This document shows positions 36,862 to 46,163 of a stretch of DNA of 64,000 nucleotides, piece after piece. The stretch lies in assembly GCA_017547205.1 (NCBI GenBank), contig JAFYQH010000021.1, positions 1 to 64,000 on the forward strand. Reading direction: 5' to 3'. Numbering within the stretch: the stretch's first letter is position 1; each line of letters opens with the position of its first letter. The notes below the pieces were generated by a model. The model saw nothing but the letters and a program-made list of their open reading frames with translations. It was not told the origin of the DNA and made no database searches. The position numbers and the translations under genes were made by a program. Origin of the DNA: Bacteroidaceae bacterium (GTDB lineage: Bacteria; Bacteroidota; Bacteroidia; Bacteroidales; Bacteroidaceae).

Positions 36862-37948
36862 AATCTACAAGAAGTTCCGGATGAAAAAGAGCTACAAGCT
36901 CCTTCAGCAGCCTTTCGGGATGGAATGACGCTGATTCGAATATTCTGTTACGCCTTGTATTACAAGCATAGATGCGTCCTTCCCTGAAGGGCCTGAACAA
37001 ACCATATCCCGAAAAATCCTCAAGAAGCGAAGCCTTAGTCAAATCTACAGTGGAGTTATATTTGACAAGCCATATGTCAGCCTCTGCTGCCTTATCAAGA
37101 ATAATCTCATAGGAAAGCGGGACCGAACCGCTCACCTTGTATGACGAAAAGATGTAATCGGCACCCGCATCATGATACATACGCCCCATCGTGCTCTCCC
37201 CACCGGGCACATACCATGCCGATGAACCTTTCAGTTCGCACATCAACGTAGGACGTTCTGAGGCACCCGAAGCAAGACGGCACAAGGATTCATATTCGCG
37301 GCATACCGCAGCAAAGAGAGAATCGCTTTCTATTCCCTTTCCCAGAAGCCGTCCATAGAAACGCATCCATTCGGCACATCCCAACGGAGAGTTTTCCATA
37401 TAATCGGCACACTCAACCAAGGTATACGGCATATTTTCCAGTTTGCCATAACCGCCATTTTCATACGGAAGCACAAAGATCGCTTCGGGAGAGACCTCCA
37501 TAACCTTCTCTCTGTTGACATTCAATGAACTGCCACAATCAACGATTGCGCCTGCCACAAGCCCCTCCGTAACAGCCGGGGAATATACGAATTCGGCATC
37601 GCATACACCCGAAACCGCATTTGACATTCCAAGTTCCTCGAAAAGCGAAGCATGAACACCGGAAAAAACAATTGATTTCTCCAACGGAGTACGCAACAGA
37701 CGGCCCTGAGGCAGACTTTGCGGAATTACAGAATCCCGCGGAACAAGAAGATAGCGTTGCAGAAGGCCTTTGCCCCATGGATTCTTCACATCCACAACCG
37801 TATAGCCATCGCACTCCACTATCGAGAGCAAGGATGAGTAGCGAAGAGGAATCTTCTCCCCGACAACATCGGAGACACACTTTGAGCCACCGCACGACAG
37901 CAACAACACGAGGGTCACCACAATAATACAGAGAAAATGCAACCGCAT
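36830..37948 (-). CDS. periplasmic iron-siderophore/B12-type binding lipoprotein
   Basis: 372 aa from ATG 37948, four codons inside the longest frame, giving a lipoprotein signal with lipobox LLSC followed by GGSK. The fold is that of cluster A-II (FecB/BtuF) binding proteins, with a VSGVCDAEFVYSP segment, VNREKVMEVSPEAIFVLPYE between lobes, LYAAVCREYESL-type helices and a C-terminal LVALFHPELL helix. Ligand unknown: haem, siderophore and cobalamin are all possible. Its permease gene overlaps downstream; a DAHP synthase gene lies 16 bp upstream. Confidence 0.85.
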   Translation of the reverse strand: MRLHFLCIIVVTLVLLLSCGGSKCVSDVVGEKIPLRYSSLLSIVECDGYTVVDVKNPWGKGLLQRYLLVPRDSVIPQSLPQGRLLRTPLEKSIVFSGVHASLFEELGMSNAVSGVCDAEFVYSPAVTEGLVAGAIVDCGSSLNVNREKVMEVSPEAIFVLPYENGGYGKLENMPYTLVECADYMENSPLGCAEWMRFYGRLLGKGIESDSLFAAVCREYESLCRLASGASERPTLMCELKGSSAWYVPGGESTMGRMYHDAGADYIFSSYKVSGSVPLSYEIILDKAAEADIWLVKYNSTVDLTKASLLEDFSGYGLFRPFREGRIYACNTRRNRIFESASFHPERLLKELVALFHPELLVDYETEFYEKMH

Positions 37949-37964
37949 GCCACGACACATAGCA

Positions 37965-39029
37965 TCAAATTTCTTCGTTTACTATAGAGAGCTGCTGACG
38001 TATGCTCTCGGAATGTATAGCCTCGAATATTGCCCTTATAGCATCAGGGTCAAGTTTGCCGTCCATCCCCCACTCGGCACAACGCTTCATGGTCTCGTTG
38101 TACCTGAACGGCTGGAACACGGTGAGCCCTTTTTCGCGTTTGACTTCACCTATCTCGCGTGAAATCTCCATACGTTTTACAAGGAGTTTCATAATATCCT
38201 CATCTATGGAATCGATCTGCTTGCGGTAGGTCGAGAAATCGGTTGCAGTATTATAAGCGGAACGATGTACTATCTTTGATAGTATCATCATCAGCTCATC
38301 GGGAGTCACCTGCTGACGGGCATCACTCAATGCACACACCGGATTGCAGTGTGTTTCAATCATAAGTCCGTCGAAATTCAAATCCATTGCCTGCTGCGAG
38401 AGAAGCATTATCAGCTCGCGTTTCCCGGCTATGTGACTAGGGTCACATATAATGGGCAACTGCGGCATACGACGACGGAGTTCTATCGGAAGCTGCCATT
38501 GCGGTGCATTGCGGAAAAATTTCTCGCCATACGAAGAAAAGCCCCTATGTATTACACCCAACTTTTTTACGCCTGAATTGAAGAGACGCTCCAAAGCACC
38601 GATCCATAACTCTATGTCCGGGTTGACCGGATTCTTGACCAGCACGGGAATATCAACGCCGCGCAAAGCATCAGCGATATCCTGCACTGCAAACGGATTA
38701 GCTGTCGTTCTTGCACCAATCCAAAGCAAATCAATGCCGGCCGCGAGTGCCAGTTCCACGTGCTCAGGCGTAGCCACTTCTGTTGCGACGGACATGGAAA
38801 GTTCACTTTTTACCCTTTGTAGCCAGGGCAGCGCCTCCTTGCCTATACCCTCGAAACAACCAGGACGGGTACGCGGTTTCCATACACCTGCACGGAACAG
38901 GGTCACACCATTGTGCGAAAGTTCCGATGCTACCGACATAACCTGCTCCTCACTCTCGGCACTGCAAGGACCTGCAATTACAACCGGATTGCCCGGATTG
39001 CTGAATACATCTATCTTTTCAAGATCCAT
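37965..39029 (-). CDS. bifunctional DAHP synthase / chorismate mutase type II
   Basis: 354 aa. Residues about 1-255 are a 3-deoxy-7-phosphoheptulonate synthase (VVIAGPCSAESEEQVM, FRAGVWKPRTRPGCFEG, PVLVKNPVNPD, IICDPSHIAGKRE and a metal-binding GLMIETHCNP). Residues about 265-350 are a helical AroQ-type chorismate mutase (YRKQIDSIDEDIMKLLVKRM, REIGEVKREKG). It catalyses both the first shikimate step and the branch to prephenate; the mutase domain usually also mediates feedback control. The start codon overlaps the tatD stop by one base. Confidence 0.95.
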   Translation of the reverse strand: MDLEKIDVFSNPGNPVVIAGPCSAESEEQVMSVASELSHNGVTLFRAGVWKPRTRPGCFEGIGKEALPWLQRVKSELSMSVATEVATPEHVELALAAGIDLLWIGARTTANPFAVQDIADALRGVDIPVLVKNPVNPDIELWIGALERLFNSGVKKLGVIHRGFSSYGEKFFRNAPQWQLPIELRRRMPQLPIICDPSHIAGKRELIMLLSQQAMDLNFDGLMIETHCNPVCALSDARQQVTPDELMMILSKIVHRSAYNTATDFSTYRKQIDSIDEDIMKLLVKRMEISREIGEVKREKGLTVFQPFRYNETMKRCAEWGMDGKLDPDAIRAIFEAIHSESIRQQLSIVNEEI

Positions 39030-39814
39030 TATACGTTCAATTTAGGGAAAAGCCGTAAAGCGTTGGCGGTAGTAACCTCCGCAACCTTCTCTATGCTGCA
39101 TCCATACACACCCGAAAGGAATTCTGCGATATATGGTACGTAGGAACTCTCGTTACGGCGTCCGCGATACGGCACAGGCGGCAAATAAGGAGAATCGGTC
39201 TCCAATACTATGCGTTCAAGGGGGACCGAGGCCAGGACAGAGGGTAACGACGATTTTCGATATGTCACGACACCGCCGATACCAAGATAGAAGCCATCGA
39301 AAGAGAGCAGTTTCCGTGCCTCGTCCTCGCTGCCTGAAAAACAGTGGAACACGCCCGTGAGCCCATTCGCCCTATAATCGTCCATTACAGAATACAAATC
39401 TTCGAAGGCACTGCGTGAGTGTATAGCAAGGGGAAGACCTGTTTCTTCAGCCCACTCAATCTGCTGCCGGAAAGCATCCATCTGCTCCTTTCTGCGTGTA
39501 TCGTCCCAATAAAAATCGAGACCAACCTCACCGATTGCCACATAGCGGTCACTCTCTTTCAGCCTTGAATACAGCCTTTGCAACACATCCCTATAATCAT
39601 CGGCAAGTTCCGTAGGATGCAGGCCAATCATCGGATAACACACTCCCGGATGGGTATCGCACATCGCCATCAACGGTTCAAGTGTATCCTCGGTTATGGA
39701 AGGAAGACACAATTTATGCACTCCGGCAGACAAGGCACGCTCAACGGCCTGGTTCCGGTCATCATCGAATTCCTGCACGAACAGATGGGTATGTGTATCG
39801 ATATAGCCTGTCAT
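39029..39814 (-). CDS. tatD: TatD-family metal-dependent DNase/hydrolase
   Basis: 261 aa with a TIM-barrel metallohydrolase pattern: YIDTHTHLF (two metal His), PMIGLHPTE, AIGEVGLDFYWD (bridging Glu), LAIHSRSAFEDL, GVFHCFSGS and VLETDSPYLPPVPYRG (metal Asp). Family members have 3'-exonuclease/DNA repair roles. One-base overlaps with the genes on both sides place it in the middle of an operon. The ATG at 39814 overlaps the upstream stop (TGATG). Confidence 0.93.
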   Translation of the reverse strand: MTGYIDTHTHLFVQEFDDDRNQAVERALSAGVHKLCLPSITEDTLEPLMAMCDTHPGVCYPMIGLHPTELADDYRDVLQRLYSRLKESDRYVAIGEVGLDFYWDDTRRKEQMDAFRQQIEWAEETGLPLAIHSRSAFEDLYSVMDDYRANGLTGVFHCFSGSEDEARKLLSFDGFYLGIGGVVTYRKSSLPSVLASVPLERIVLETDSPYLPPVPYRGRRNESSYVPYIAEFLSGVYGCSIEKVAEVTTANALRLFPKLNV

Positions 39815-40527
39815 CAGAGAATATCCTTTTTTGCCTTCCTGTCGGGACGTTCATAATATATTACTCCGTATGCAGAACATTTCCTTATACGCGCCTTACT
39901 GTCAAAACCGACAAATGCCTTTTCTATCTCGGCCCAAGCCTCGAAAATTATCTCGTCCACCTCGTAACGCATGTCAGAAATGTTTGACAGGGCATCATTC
40001 GTCCTCTGCTGCAGCATCTGTTGCCTGTCATACATTTCCTTGAAGAGTTCAAAAACTACAGACACTCTTCCCATTGTAGGATTGTAGATAGGCACTCCGC
40101 CCTCGGCTTGACGGCGTCTCTCGCCATCCATAACCTTTACACCCCATTCAAGTACAGAGGACTCGGAAAAGAGGTTTGGTGTCGTATCCTCATTCTCAGG
40201 GAGACCATAGTATGGACGCTTGCTCCGGGCAATCTCGCCACGCATTATGGACATGCTGAGTACCTGTATGAAATGGGAGACATACATGCGCGCCTTCTTA
40301 AGCGCAGCCTCATACGTCTCGTTACCGCGCTTTGACGACTGTTCCTTCACACAGCGCTTGTACACGTCAACCTCACGCGAAAAAGCCTCCAAAGCACTCT
40401 TTGCACGATGGTATGTGTTATGCGAAAGAACATTGGTGAAAACACCACCCTCTATGCTGCTCTCTACGGCAGCCTTCAGAGCGCGTATGCGTGCCTGATC
40501 GGTTTTTGGCAATCTGCGGTACGGCAT
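39814..40527 (-). CDS. conserved Bacteroidales protein of unknown function
   Basis: A 237-aa soluble, mainly helical protein with no signal peptide. It starts MPYRRLPKTDQARIRALKAA, has a long helix with basic residues and RMYDRQQMLQQRTNDAL-type coiled-coil potential near residue 165, and ends with a basic tail (YYERPDRKAKKDIL). I recognise the opening as typical for a Bacteroidales protein found beside tatD, but no function is known. It overlaps tatD by one base and follows the prenyl synthase by 11 bp. Confidence 0.75.
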   Translation of the reverse strand: MPYRRLPKTDQARIRALKAAVESSIEGGVFTNVLSHNTYHRAKSALEAFSREVDVYKRCVKEQSSKRGNETYEAALKKARMYVSHFIQVLSMSIMRGEIARSKRPYYGLPENEDTTPNLFSESSVLEWGVKVMDGERRRQAEGGVPIYNPTMGRVSVVFELFKEMYDRQQMLQQRTNDALSNISDMRYEVDEIIFEAWAEIEKAFVGFDSKARIRKCSAYGVIYYERPDRKAKKDIL

Positions 40528-40538
40528 CCCAGAGTGAA

Positions 40539-41513
40539 TTAAAGATTTCTGTTGAGGATTGAATTGGCAAACTCCTTCAGACTAGCCTTTCTTTCCTCGG
40601 GAAGAGAAATGCGCGCAATATAATCATCGCATTTGGCAAAAAGCTCCTGAATGCGTTTCTCACATATTTCCTTTACACCAAGCTTGTTATATACACTTGT
40701 AAAATATGCTATTTTCTCTTCTTCGTTGAATTCGGTTTTTTCCATCCACTCCTTCATGGCAGCGAGCTGCTCGGCCGATGCAAGATTCATGGCTGTTATA
40801 AGCAGGAAGGTCTTTTTGTTACAGCATATGTCACCACCTATCTTCTTGCCGAAAAGAGACTGATCGGCATAGACATCGAGCAGGTCATCCTGCAGTTGGA
40901 ATGCCATTCCCATTGTCTCTCCATAGGCATAGAGATTTTTGAGATCCTCCTCGGGAGCACCTGCCAGCATACCGCCAAGTTTCAGCGATGCTGCAAGAAG
41001 CACGGATGTCTTGAGGCGTATCATCTCCAGATACTCCTCCTCACGTACATCATCACGTTTCTCGAAATCAAGATCATATTGTTGACCGTCACCGATTTCT
41101 TTTGCCGTTTCGGTAAAAAGAGACAGCATTGAAGGCAATTTGTCGGCCGGGACATGCGAGAGAAACTCATATGCAAGCACAAACATCGTATCACCCGAAA
41201 GTATCGCTGCAGTATCACCCCATTTCGCACATACCGTAGGTTTGCCACGACGTATATCTGCACGGTCCATAACATCGTCATGTATCAAGGTGTAGTTGTG
41301 ATAAGTTTCCATTGCCACTGCCGGATAAAGAGCCTCATCAACACACTCCTTATACATATTATAAGCCATAATGAAAAGCACAGGACGTACCCGCTTGCCA
41401 CTCTGTGACAGTGTATAACGTATTGGCGCATACAATTCACGTGGCTCTCTCTCGAATTCAAGCTTGTCAATGAATTCGTTTACCAAATCTCTGGTTTCTT
41501 CCCAATTATACAT
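40539..41513 (-). CDS. polyprenyl diphosphate synthase (farnesyl/geranylgeranyl type)
   Basis: 324 aa, all-helical trans-prenyltransferase. It has the first aspartate-rich motif (YTLIHDDVMDRADIRRGKPT) and the second (AFQLQDDLLDVYAD), plus the N-terminal SQSGKRVRPVL basic motif for substrate. It makes a C15-C20 prenyl diphosphate; chain length cannot be set reliably from the sequence. It is the first gene of the run extending to the ABC permease, after the tonB terminator. Confidence 0.92.
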   Translation of the reverse strand: MYNWEETRDLVNEFIDKLEFEREPRELYAPIRYTLSQSGKRVRPVLFIMAYNMYKECVDEALYPAVAMETYHNYTLIHDDVMDRADIRRGKPTVCAKWGDTAAILSGDTMFVLAYEFLSHVPADKLPSMLSLFTETAKEIGDGQQYDLDFEKRDDVREEEYLEMIRLKTSVLLAASLKLGGMLAGAPEEDLKNLYAYGETMGMAFQLQDDLLDVYADQSLFGKKIGGDICCNKKTFLLITAMNLASAEQLAAMKEWMEKTEFNEEEKIAYFTSVYNKLGVKEICEKRIQELFAKCDDYIARISLPEERKASLKEFANSILNRNL

Positions 41514-41531
41514 GACATTATGTTTTTATTG

Positions 41532-41562
41532 TAAAAAAAAGAGGCTGCAGACGCAGCCTCTT
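41532..41562 (-). terminator. intrinsic terminator after tonB
   Basis: A 10-bp stem (41539-41548 with 41553-41562, AAGAGGCTGC/GCAGCCTCTT) with a 4-nt loop is followed on the minus strand by a run of eight T. It separates tonB from the prenyl synthase operon. Confidence 0.85.
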
Positions 41563-41579
41563 CCCCATATACTTACATA

Positions 41580-42314
41580 TTACTGCAATTTAAAGACTAC
41601 AGGAAGAGTGAAGAACACTCGTACCGATTTACCGGACTGGCGACCCGGCTTCCATTTTGGCATGCCCGATACCACGCGTACAGCTTCCTTGTCGAGATAC
41701 ATGTCACCAGAACTCTTCAACACTTCGACATCCTGGATTGAACCGTCAGTATTCACGACGAAGCGTATGAATGCACGACCCTGTGAACCGTTGTCGCGTG
41801 ATACACGCGGGTAGTTGATATTCTCCTGGAGATACTTCATGAGAGCCTTCATACCACCGGGGAACTCGGGCTGCTGCTCTACCACCTGGAATACGGTCTC
41901 TTCCTCGACTACCTCCTCGACTACGATATTGGCATTGTCGGAAACCTCGACAACCTCACCCATATCCTCGATAGCAACGAGATCACTCTCCTCTACCTCT
42001 GCCTCGTCATCAACAATTTCAAGGATGTCGACAATCTTCTTAGCTTCTGGTGGAGGAGGAACAACCTTCTTCTCCGGGATTGTAAACGGCACCATGATAT
42101 CAATGGGGATATCAAGGTTTGTCTGCTGGGCCTTCTTGGCCTTCTTGTCCTTCGGTTCCACTGTTGTCCACTCGAACACTGCGAATGTTGTAGAGAAGAC
42201 TATAAGACAACCCACCAACAGCCACAAGAATCTGTGCTGCTCCAAATTGGCATTGGCACTCTTCTTTTCTTCGAGCAACCCGCCATTAACCTGTTGATTT
42301 CTCTCTGTACTCAT
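41580..42314 (-). CDS. tonB: energy transducer TonB
   Basis: Start chosen at ATG 42314 (MSTERNQQVNGG); 244 aa. A cytoplasmic tail is followed by one membrane helix (FLWLLVGCLIVFSTTFAVFEW), a Pro-rich stretch (PEKKVVPPPPEAKK), a long acidic spacer, and the TonB C-terminal domain (FPGGMKALMKYLQENINYP, GRAFIRFVVNTDGSIQDVEV, MPKWKPGRQSGKSVRVFF). It couples inner-membrane proton force to receptors such as the SusC protein in this window. A -7 box lies about 35 bp upstream. Confidence 0.93.
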   Translation of the reverse strand: MSTERNQQVNGGLLEEKKSANANLEQHRFLWLLVGCLIVFSTTFAVFEWTTVEPKDKKAKKAQQTNLDIPIDIMVPFTIPEKKVVPPPPEAKKIVDILEIVDDEAEVEESDLVAIEDMGEVVEVSDNANIVVEEVVEEETVFQVVEQQPEFPGGMKALMKYLQENINYPRVSRDNGSQGRAFIRFVVNTDGSIQDVEVLKSSGDMYLDKEAVRVVSGMPKWKPGRQSGKSVRVFFTLPVVFKLQ

Positions 42315-42344
42315 TATTGTAATTTGTATATATTTTCTAATCGA

Positions 42345-42352
42345 CAAAAATA
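42345..42352 (-). promoter_or_regulatory. -7 box upstream of tonB
   Basis: TATTTTTG on the minus strand matches TAnnTTTG. No clear -33 box at the right spacing, so confidence is limited. Confidence 0.4.
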
Positions 42353-42571
42353 AACAATATTTTTCAATACGCACGATGAAATCCAATCTTTTTTTTATTT
42401 TAAAAAGATTTTCTTTATCGGGTATGTCATAAACACATCTCTATTACGTTATTTTTATATTACTGCATGAATATATTTATCATTGCCGATAGTAAAAAAA
42501 TGAAAAAAAGATGTATCTTCGCAAAGCATTCGGAAAGTTCCGTCCGCAAAACTAAACAAAATATCAAGAAC

Positions 42572-43549
42572 GTGAAACTTAAAAATATCATTTTTTGCTT
42601 TTTTATGGCGCTTCCGTTCATTGCTACTGCCCAGAGTGGTGACAATGCATTCAATTTCCTGCGCCTTCCTTATTCAGCCAGAGTCGCCGCGCTCGGAGGG
42701 AGCAACATATCCATAATAGAGGACGACATTACACTGGCAATGCACAACCCGGCTCTGCTGATAAATGTCAGCGACAAGACAATCAACCTCAACTACATGT
42801 CATACATTAGCGACAGCAAGGTTGCAGGTGCCGCATTCAGCAGAACATTCAACAAGCGTTCGGCTGGAGCTATTACAGCACGATATGTAGACTATGGTGA
42901 TTTTGAGGGATATACCGAGGATAATATCCATACAGGCTCATTCAGCGCAAAGGATATGGAGTTCGCGGTTTCATACAGCTACCTCTTGAGCAACCACTGG
43001 AGTGGCGGTGTTTCGGGCAAGTTCATATACTCGAAATACGAAACCCTCAGTTCCATTGCCTTGGGAGTCGACTTGGGCATAAACTACTACAACCCTGACA
43101 AAGGACTTTCGGCATCATTTGTACTAAAGAACCTCGGCGGACAGGTCAAGTCATTCGAGGAAAAGAGTGAAAAAATGCCTGTTGACGTACAGTTGGGTAT
43201 AAGCAAAATGCTTCCGCATGCACCAATACGAATATCGCTCACATTAACGAACCTGCACAAATGGGGCAAGGACGACTTCTACAATGCCGACGGCAGCAAG
43301 GACAGCACTTCAGACATACTCATGAAGCATGTAGTAATAGGAGCTGATGCTTTTATTGGCAAAAACTTCTACGCATCTTTGGGATACAACTTCCGCATGA
43401 GCAAAGAGTTGTCGGCCGGCGGCAGCAAATGGGATGGATTGAGCGCCGGAGCAGGTCTTAATATTAATAAGGTGAAATTCGGCGCTTCGTACAGTAAGTT
43501 GCATGTATCTTCATCTTCATTTCTCTTCAACCTATCGTATACACTTTGA
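42572..43549 (+). CDS. porQ: type IX secretion system protein PorQ
   Basis: An outer-membrane barrel of the PorV/PorQ group, acting with the type IX secretion system. The open frame begins at 42467, but the first 35 residues are basic and not signal-like. The GTG at 42572 starts a proper signal peptide (VKLKNIIFCFFMALPFIATAQ), giving 325 aa; ATG 42500 is the alternative. Family features are FNFLRLPYSARVAALGGSNI, DDITLAMHNPALL and NYMSYISDSKVAGAAFSRTF, with a final strand ending SFLFNLSYTL. Two secreted proteins with T9SS-like tails are encoded in this window. It is followed by cmk after 18 bp. Confidence 0.88.
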   Translation: MKLKNIIFCFFMALPFIATAQSGDNAFNFLRLPYSARVAALGGSNISIIEDDITLAMHNPALLINVSDKTINLNYMSYISDSKVAGAAFSRTFNKRSAGAITARYVDYGDFEGYTEDNIHTGSFSAKDMEFAVSYSYLLSNHWSGGVSGKFIYSKYETLSSIALGVDLGINYYNPDKGLSASFVLKNLGGQVKSFEEKSEKMPVDVQLGISKMLPHAPIRISLTLTNLHKWGKDDFYNADGSKDSTSDILMKHVVIGADAFIGKNFYASLGYNFRMSKELSAGGSKWDGLSAGAGLNINKVKFGASYSKLHVSSSSFLFNLSYTL

Positions 43550-43567
43550 CATCAAAGCCTGAATAAC

Positions 43568-44260
43568 ATGAAAAAAATCACCATAGCCATCGATGGTTTC
43601 TCATCATGCGGCAAAAGCACTATGGCAAAGGCTCTTGCACGAAACATCGGATACCTCTACTTCGACAGCGGTGCCATGTACAGGGCTGTTGCACTTTACT
43701 GCATGCAGAATGGAATCATCAATGAAGAAGATATTGACACTGAAAGCCTGAATGACAACATCAAGCATATACACATATCATTCGAAGCCGACCCGGAAAC
43801 CGGGAATTCCATGACATTCCTCAATGGAGTGAATGTTGAGCATGAGATACGAACCATAGAGGTTTCGCGTTTCGTCAGCAAGATTGCCGCACTAGATTTT
43901 GTACGCAATGAAATGGTAGAACAACAACGCGAGATGGGAAAATCCAAAGGAATCGTCATGGACGGACGTGACATAGGCACAACAGTATTCCCCGATGCCG
44001 AAATGAAGGTTTTTGTCACCGCATCGGCCGAAGTACGTGCACAGCGACGATATGATGAGCTAGCTGCACGTGGCGACAACCCCGACTACAACGAGATTCT
44101 CGAAAATGTACTGCAGCGCGACCATCTGGACCAGACAAGGGAAATCAGCCCCCTCAAACAGGCCGACGACGCTCATTTACTAGACAACAGCAACATGACA
44201 CGAGATGAGCAGATGGAATGGCTCATAGAGACATACAACAAAATAGCATCGGAATGTTGA
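43568..44260 (+). CDS. cmk: (d)CMP kinase
   Basis: A 230-aa nucleotide kinase phosphorylating CMP and dCMP. It has the P-loop IAIDGFSSCGKSTMAKALA, the CMP-binding YFDSGAMYRAVALYC, the GIVMDGRDIGTTVFPDA segment and the lid RREYDEL-type QRRYDELAARG. Length is usual. The stop overlaps the ispH start by 7 bp, so both are co-translated within porQ-cmk-ispH-pfkA. Confidence 0.96.
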   Translation: MKKITIAIDGFSSCGKSTMAKALARNIGYLYFDSGAMYRAVALYCMQNGIINEEDIDTESLNDNIKHIHISFEADPETGNSMTFLNGVNVEHEIRTIEVSRFVSKIAALDFVRNEMVEQQREMGKSKGIVMDGRDIGTTVFPDAEMKVFVTASAEVRAQRRYDELAARGDNPDYNEILENVLQRDHLDQTREISPLKQADDAHLLDNSNMTRDEQMEWLIETYNKIASEC

Positions 44261-45126
44261 AAATAGAAATAGACGAACACTCAGGATTCTGTTTCGGAGT
44301 AACCACTGCCATTAAGAAAGCCGAAGAGGAGTTGCAGAACGGCGGTACACTCTATTGCTTGGGAGACATCGTTCACAACAGCATTGAATGTGACAGACTG
44401 AAGCGCATGGGACTTGTAACCATAGACCATGACACATTCAGTAACCTACGCAATGCAAGAGTGCTGTTGCGGGCACATGGCGAACCGCCTGAAACATACG
44501 AGACAGCCAAGGAAAATAACCTTGAGCTAATAGACGCAACATGTCCTGTTGTCTTGAAGCTGCAGCAGCGAATCAAACAGAAGTGGCAGGAAACATGCGA
44601 CGAAAATAGGCAGATCATAATCTACGGCCAAGCCGGACACGCAGAGGTTCTTGGGCTTGTGGGACAGACACATGGTGAAGCCATAGTCATAGAAGACACC
44701 TCACAGATAGACCGCATTGAAAACAACCGCAACACATACATATACTCACAGACAACAAAGTCCCTTGAAGGCTACAAAACTATAGTAGAAGCTATCAGCA
44801 AGCGCATTAAGGGCAATAACGAGTGTAAGTCGTTCAACACCGTATGCGGGCAGGTAGGCAACCGCATGAGCGGTATCGGAGAATTTGCAAAATCACATGA
44901 ACTTATATTCTTCGTATGCGGAAAGAAGAGTTCCAACGGCAAGATACTCTATAACGAATGCAAGAGAGTGAACTGCCAATCATACCAGATAGAGGGACCG
45001 GAAGACATCGACTTCGCATTGACCGACAATGTAGGGTCAATAGGAATTTGCGGAGCCACATCGACCCCAAAATGGCTTATGGAAAAATGCAAACAGGCTA
45101 TAACTAACTATCATAACAATAAATGA
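44254..45126 (+). CDS. ispH: 4-hydroxy-3-methylbut-2-enyl diphosphate reductase
   Basis: Start ATG 44254 ([19 protein letters not shown]) rather than the longer frame; 290 aa. It is the last enzyme of the MEP isoprenoid pathway. Three cluster Cys are visible: SGFCFGV, DATCPVV and TVCGQVGNR region; the active-site motifs [10 protein letters not shown] and [11 protein letters not shown] carry the conserved His. Its products feed prenyl synthases such as the one at 40539-41513. Confidence 0.95.
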   Translation: MLKIEIDEHSGFCFGVTTAIKKAEEELQNGGTLYCLGDIVHNSIECDRLKRMGLVTIDHDTFSNLRNARVLLRAHGEPPETYETAKENNLELIDATCPVVLKLQQRIKQKWQETCDENRQIIIYGQAGHAEVLGLVGQTHGEAIVIEDTSQIDRIENNRNTYIYSQTTKSLEGYKTIVEAISKRIKGNNECKSFNTVCGQVGNRMSGIGEFAKSHELIFFVCGKKSSNGKILYNECKRVNCQSYQIEGPEDIDFALTDNVGSIGICGATSTPKWLMEKCKQAITNYHNNK

Positions 45127-45127
45127 A

Positions 45128-46114
45128 ATGAAGAACAAGATCCAATGCGTCGGTATCCTCACATCTGGAGGTGACGCACCCGGCATGAATGCAGCCATAC
45201 GTGCGGTAACCCGCGCATGTATATTCCACGGCATCAAGGTAAAGGCCATCTATCGCGGTTACAAAGGACTTATAACCGGTGAGATAAAGGAATTCAAGAC
45301 CGAAAATGTAAGTAATATCATTCAGCGCGGTGGCACAATCCTAAAAACAAGCCGTTGCGACGAGTTCAAGACCGAAGAAGGTCGTGCTAAGGCATACGAG
45401 ACATTGCAGAAGGAAGGCATTAACGCTCTTGTCGTTATTGGTGGTGACGGCTCTATTACCGGCGCCTACAACCTTGCACGCGAGTTTGACATCCCTTGCA
45501 TCGCACTGCCGGGCACTATTGACAACGACCTTTACGGAACAGACACCACCATCGGTTACGACACTGCACTCAACACCATAATGGAATGTGTCGACAAGAT
45601 ACGTGACACAGCATCGTCACACGAGCGTCTGTTCATCGTTGAAGTTATGGGCCGCGATGCAGGTTTCCTCGCTCTTAACGGAACAATCGCCACTGGTGCC
45701 GAAGCTTGCGTATTGCCGGAAATAGACCCCGAGTTCGAACGCATCAACCAATTCATTGCCAACGGCTTACGCCGTACAAAGAGCAGCAGCATCGTTCTAT
45801 TTGCCGAAGGACGCGAAAAGGATTATAACATAATGGAAGTTGCCGAAGGCATGCGCCAACGCTTCCCCGAACTGGATGTAAGGGTATCGATTCTCGGTTA
45901 CCTGCAACGCGGAGGAAGCCCTACAGCCAATGACCGCATATTGGCAAGCCGCCTTGGTGTAGCATCCATCGATGCCCTACTCGAAGGACAACGCAACGTA
46001 ATGATAGGCTTGAGAAACAATGAGATTGTATACATTCCGTTTACAAAAGCCATCAAGGATGACAAGCCCATTGACAGGGAAACTGTCCGCGCACAGGAGA
46101 TTTTAGCTTCGTAA
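45128..46114 (+). CDS. pfkA: ATP-dependent 6-phosphofructokinase
   Basis: A 328-aa glycolytic enzyme. [30 protein letters not shown] and [20 protein letters not shown] are the family motifs. Gly108 in GGDGS (E. coli Gly104) is the ATP-type residue, unlike the GGDD of the PPi enzyme at 17893. The catalytic TIDND and the [13 protein letters not shown] segment are intact. It ends the porQ-cmk-ispH-pfkA run and is followed by a bidirectional terminator. Confidence 0.96.
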   Translation: MKNKIQCVGILTSGGDAPGMNAAIRAVTRACIFHGIKVKAIYRGYKGLITGEIKEFKTENVSNIIQRGGTILKTSRCDEFKTEEGRAKAYETLQKEGINALVVIGGDGSITGAYNLAREFDIPCIALPGTIDNDLYGTDTTIGYDTALNTIMECVDKIRDTASSHERLFIVEVMGRDAGFLALNGTIATGAEACVLPEIDPEFERINQFIANGLRRTKSSSIVLFAEGREKDYNIMEVAEGMRQRFPELDVRVSILGYLQRGGSPTANDRILASRLGVASIDALLEGQRNVMIGLRNNEIVYIPFTKAIKDDKPIDRETVRAQEILAS

Positions 46115-46133
46115 AAACAATTCCGATATACAG

Positions 46134-46163
46134 ATAGCGGCGGAAAATATTTTCCGCCGCTAT
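46134..46163. terminator. bidirectional terminator between pfkA and the 5-FCL gene
   Basis: A perfect 30-bp palindrome (15+15, ATAGCGGCGGAAAAT and its complement) lies between convergent genes. Its right arm contains the stop codon of the minus-strand 5-formyl-THF cyclo-ligase gene. Confidence 0.75.

Noticed and set aside
42467..42571. 35-residue N-terminal extension of PorQ
   Set aside because: It is basic, not signal-like and AT-rich; the GTG at 42572 begins a normal signal peptide.
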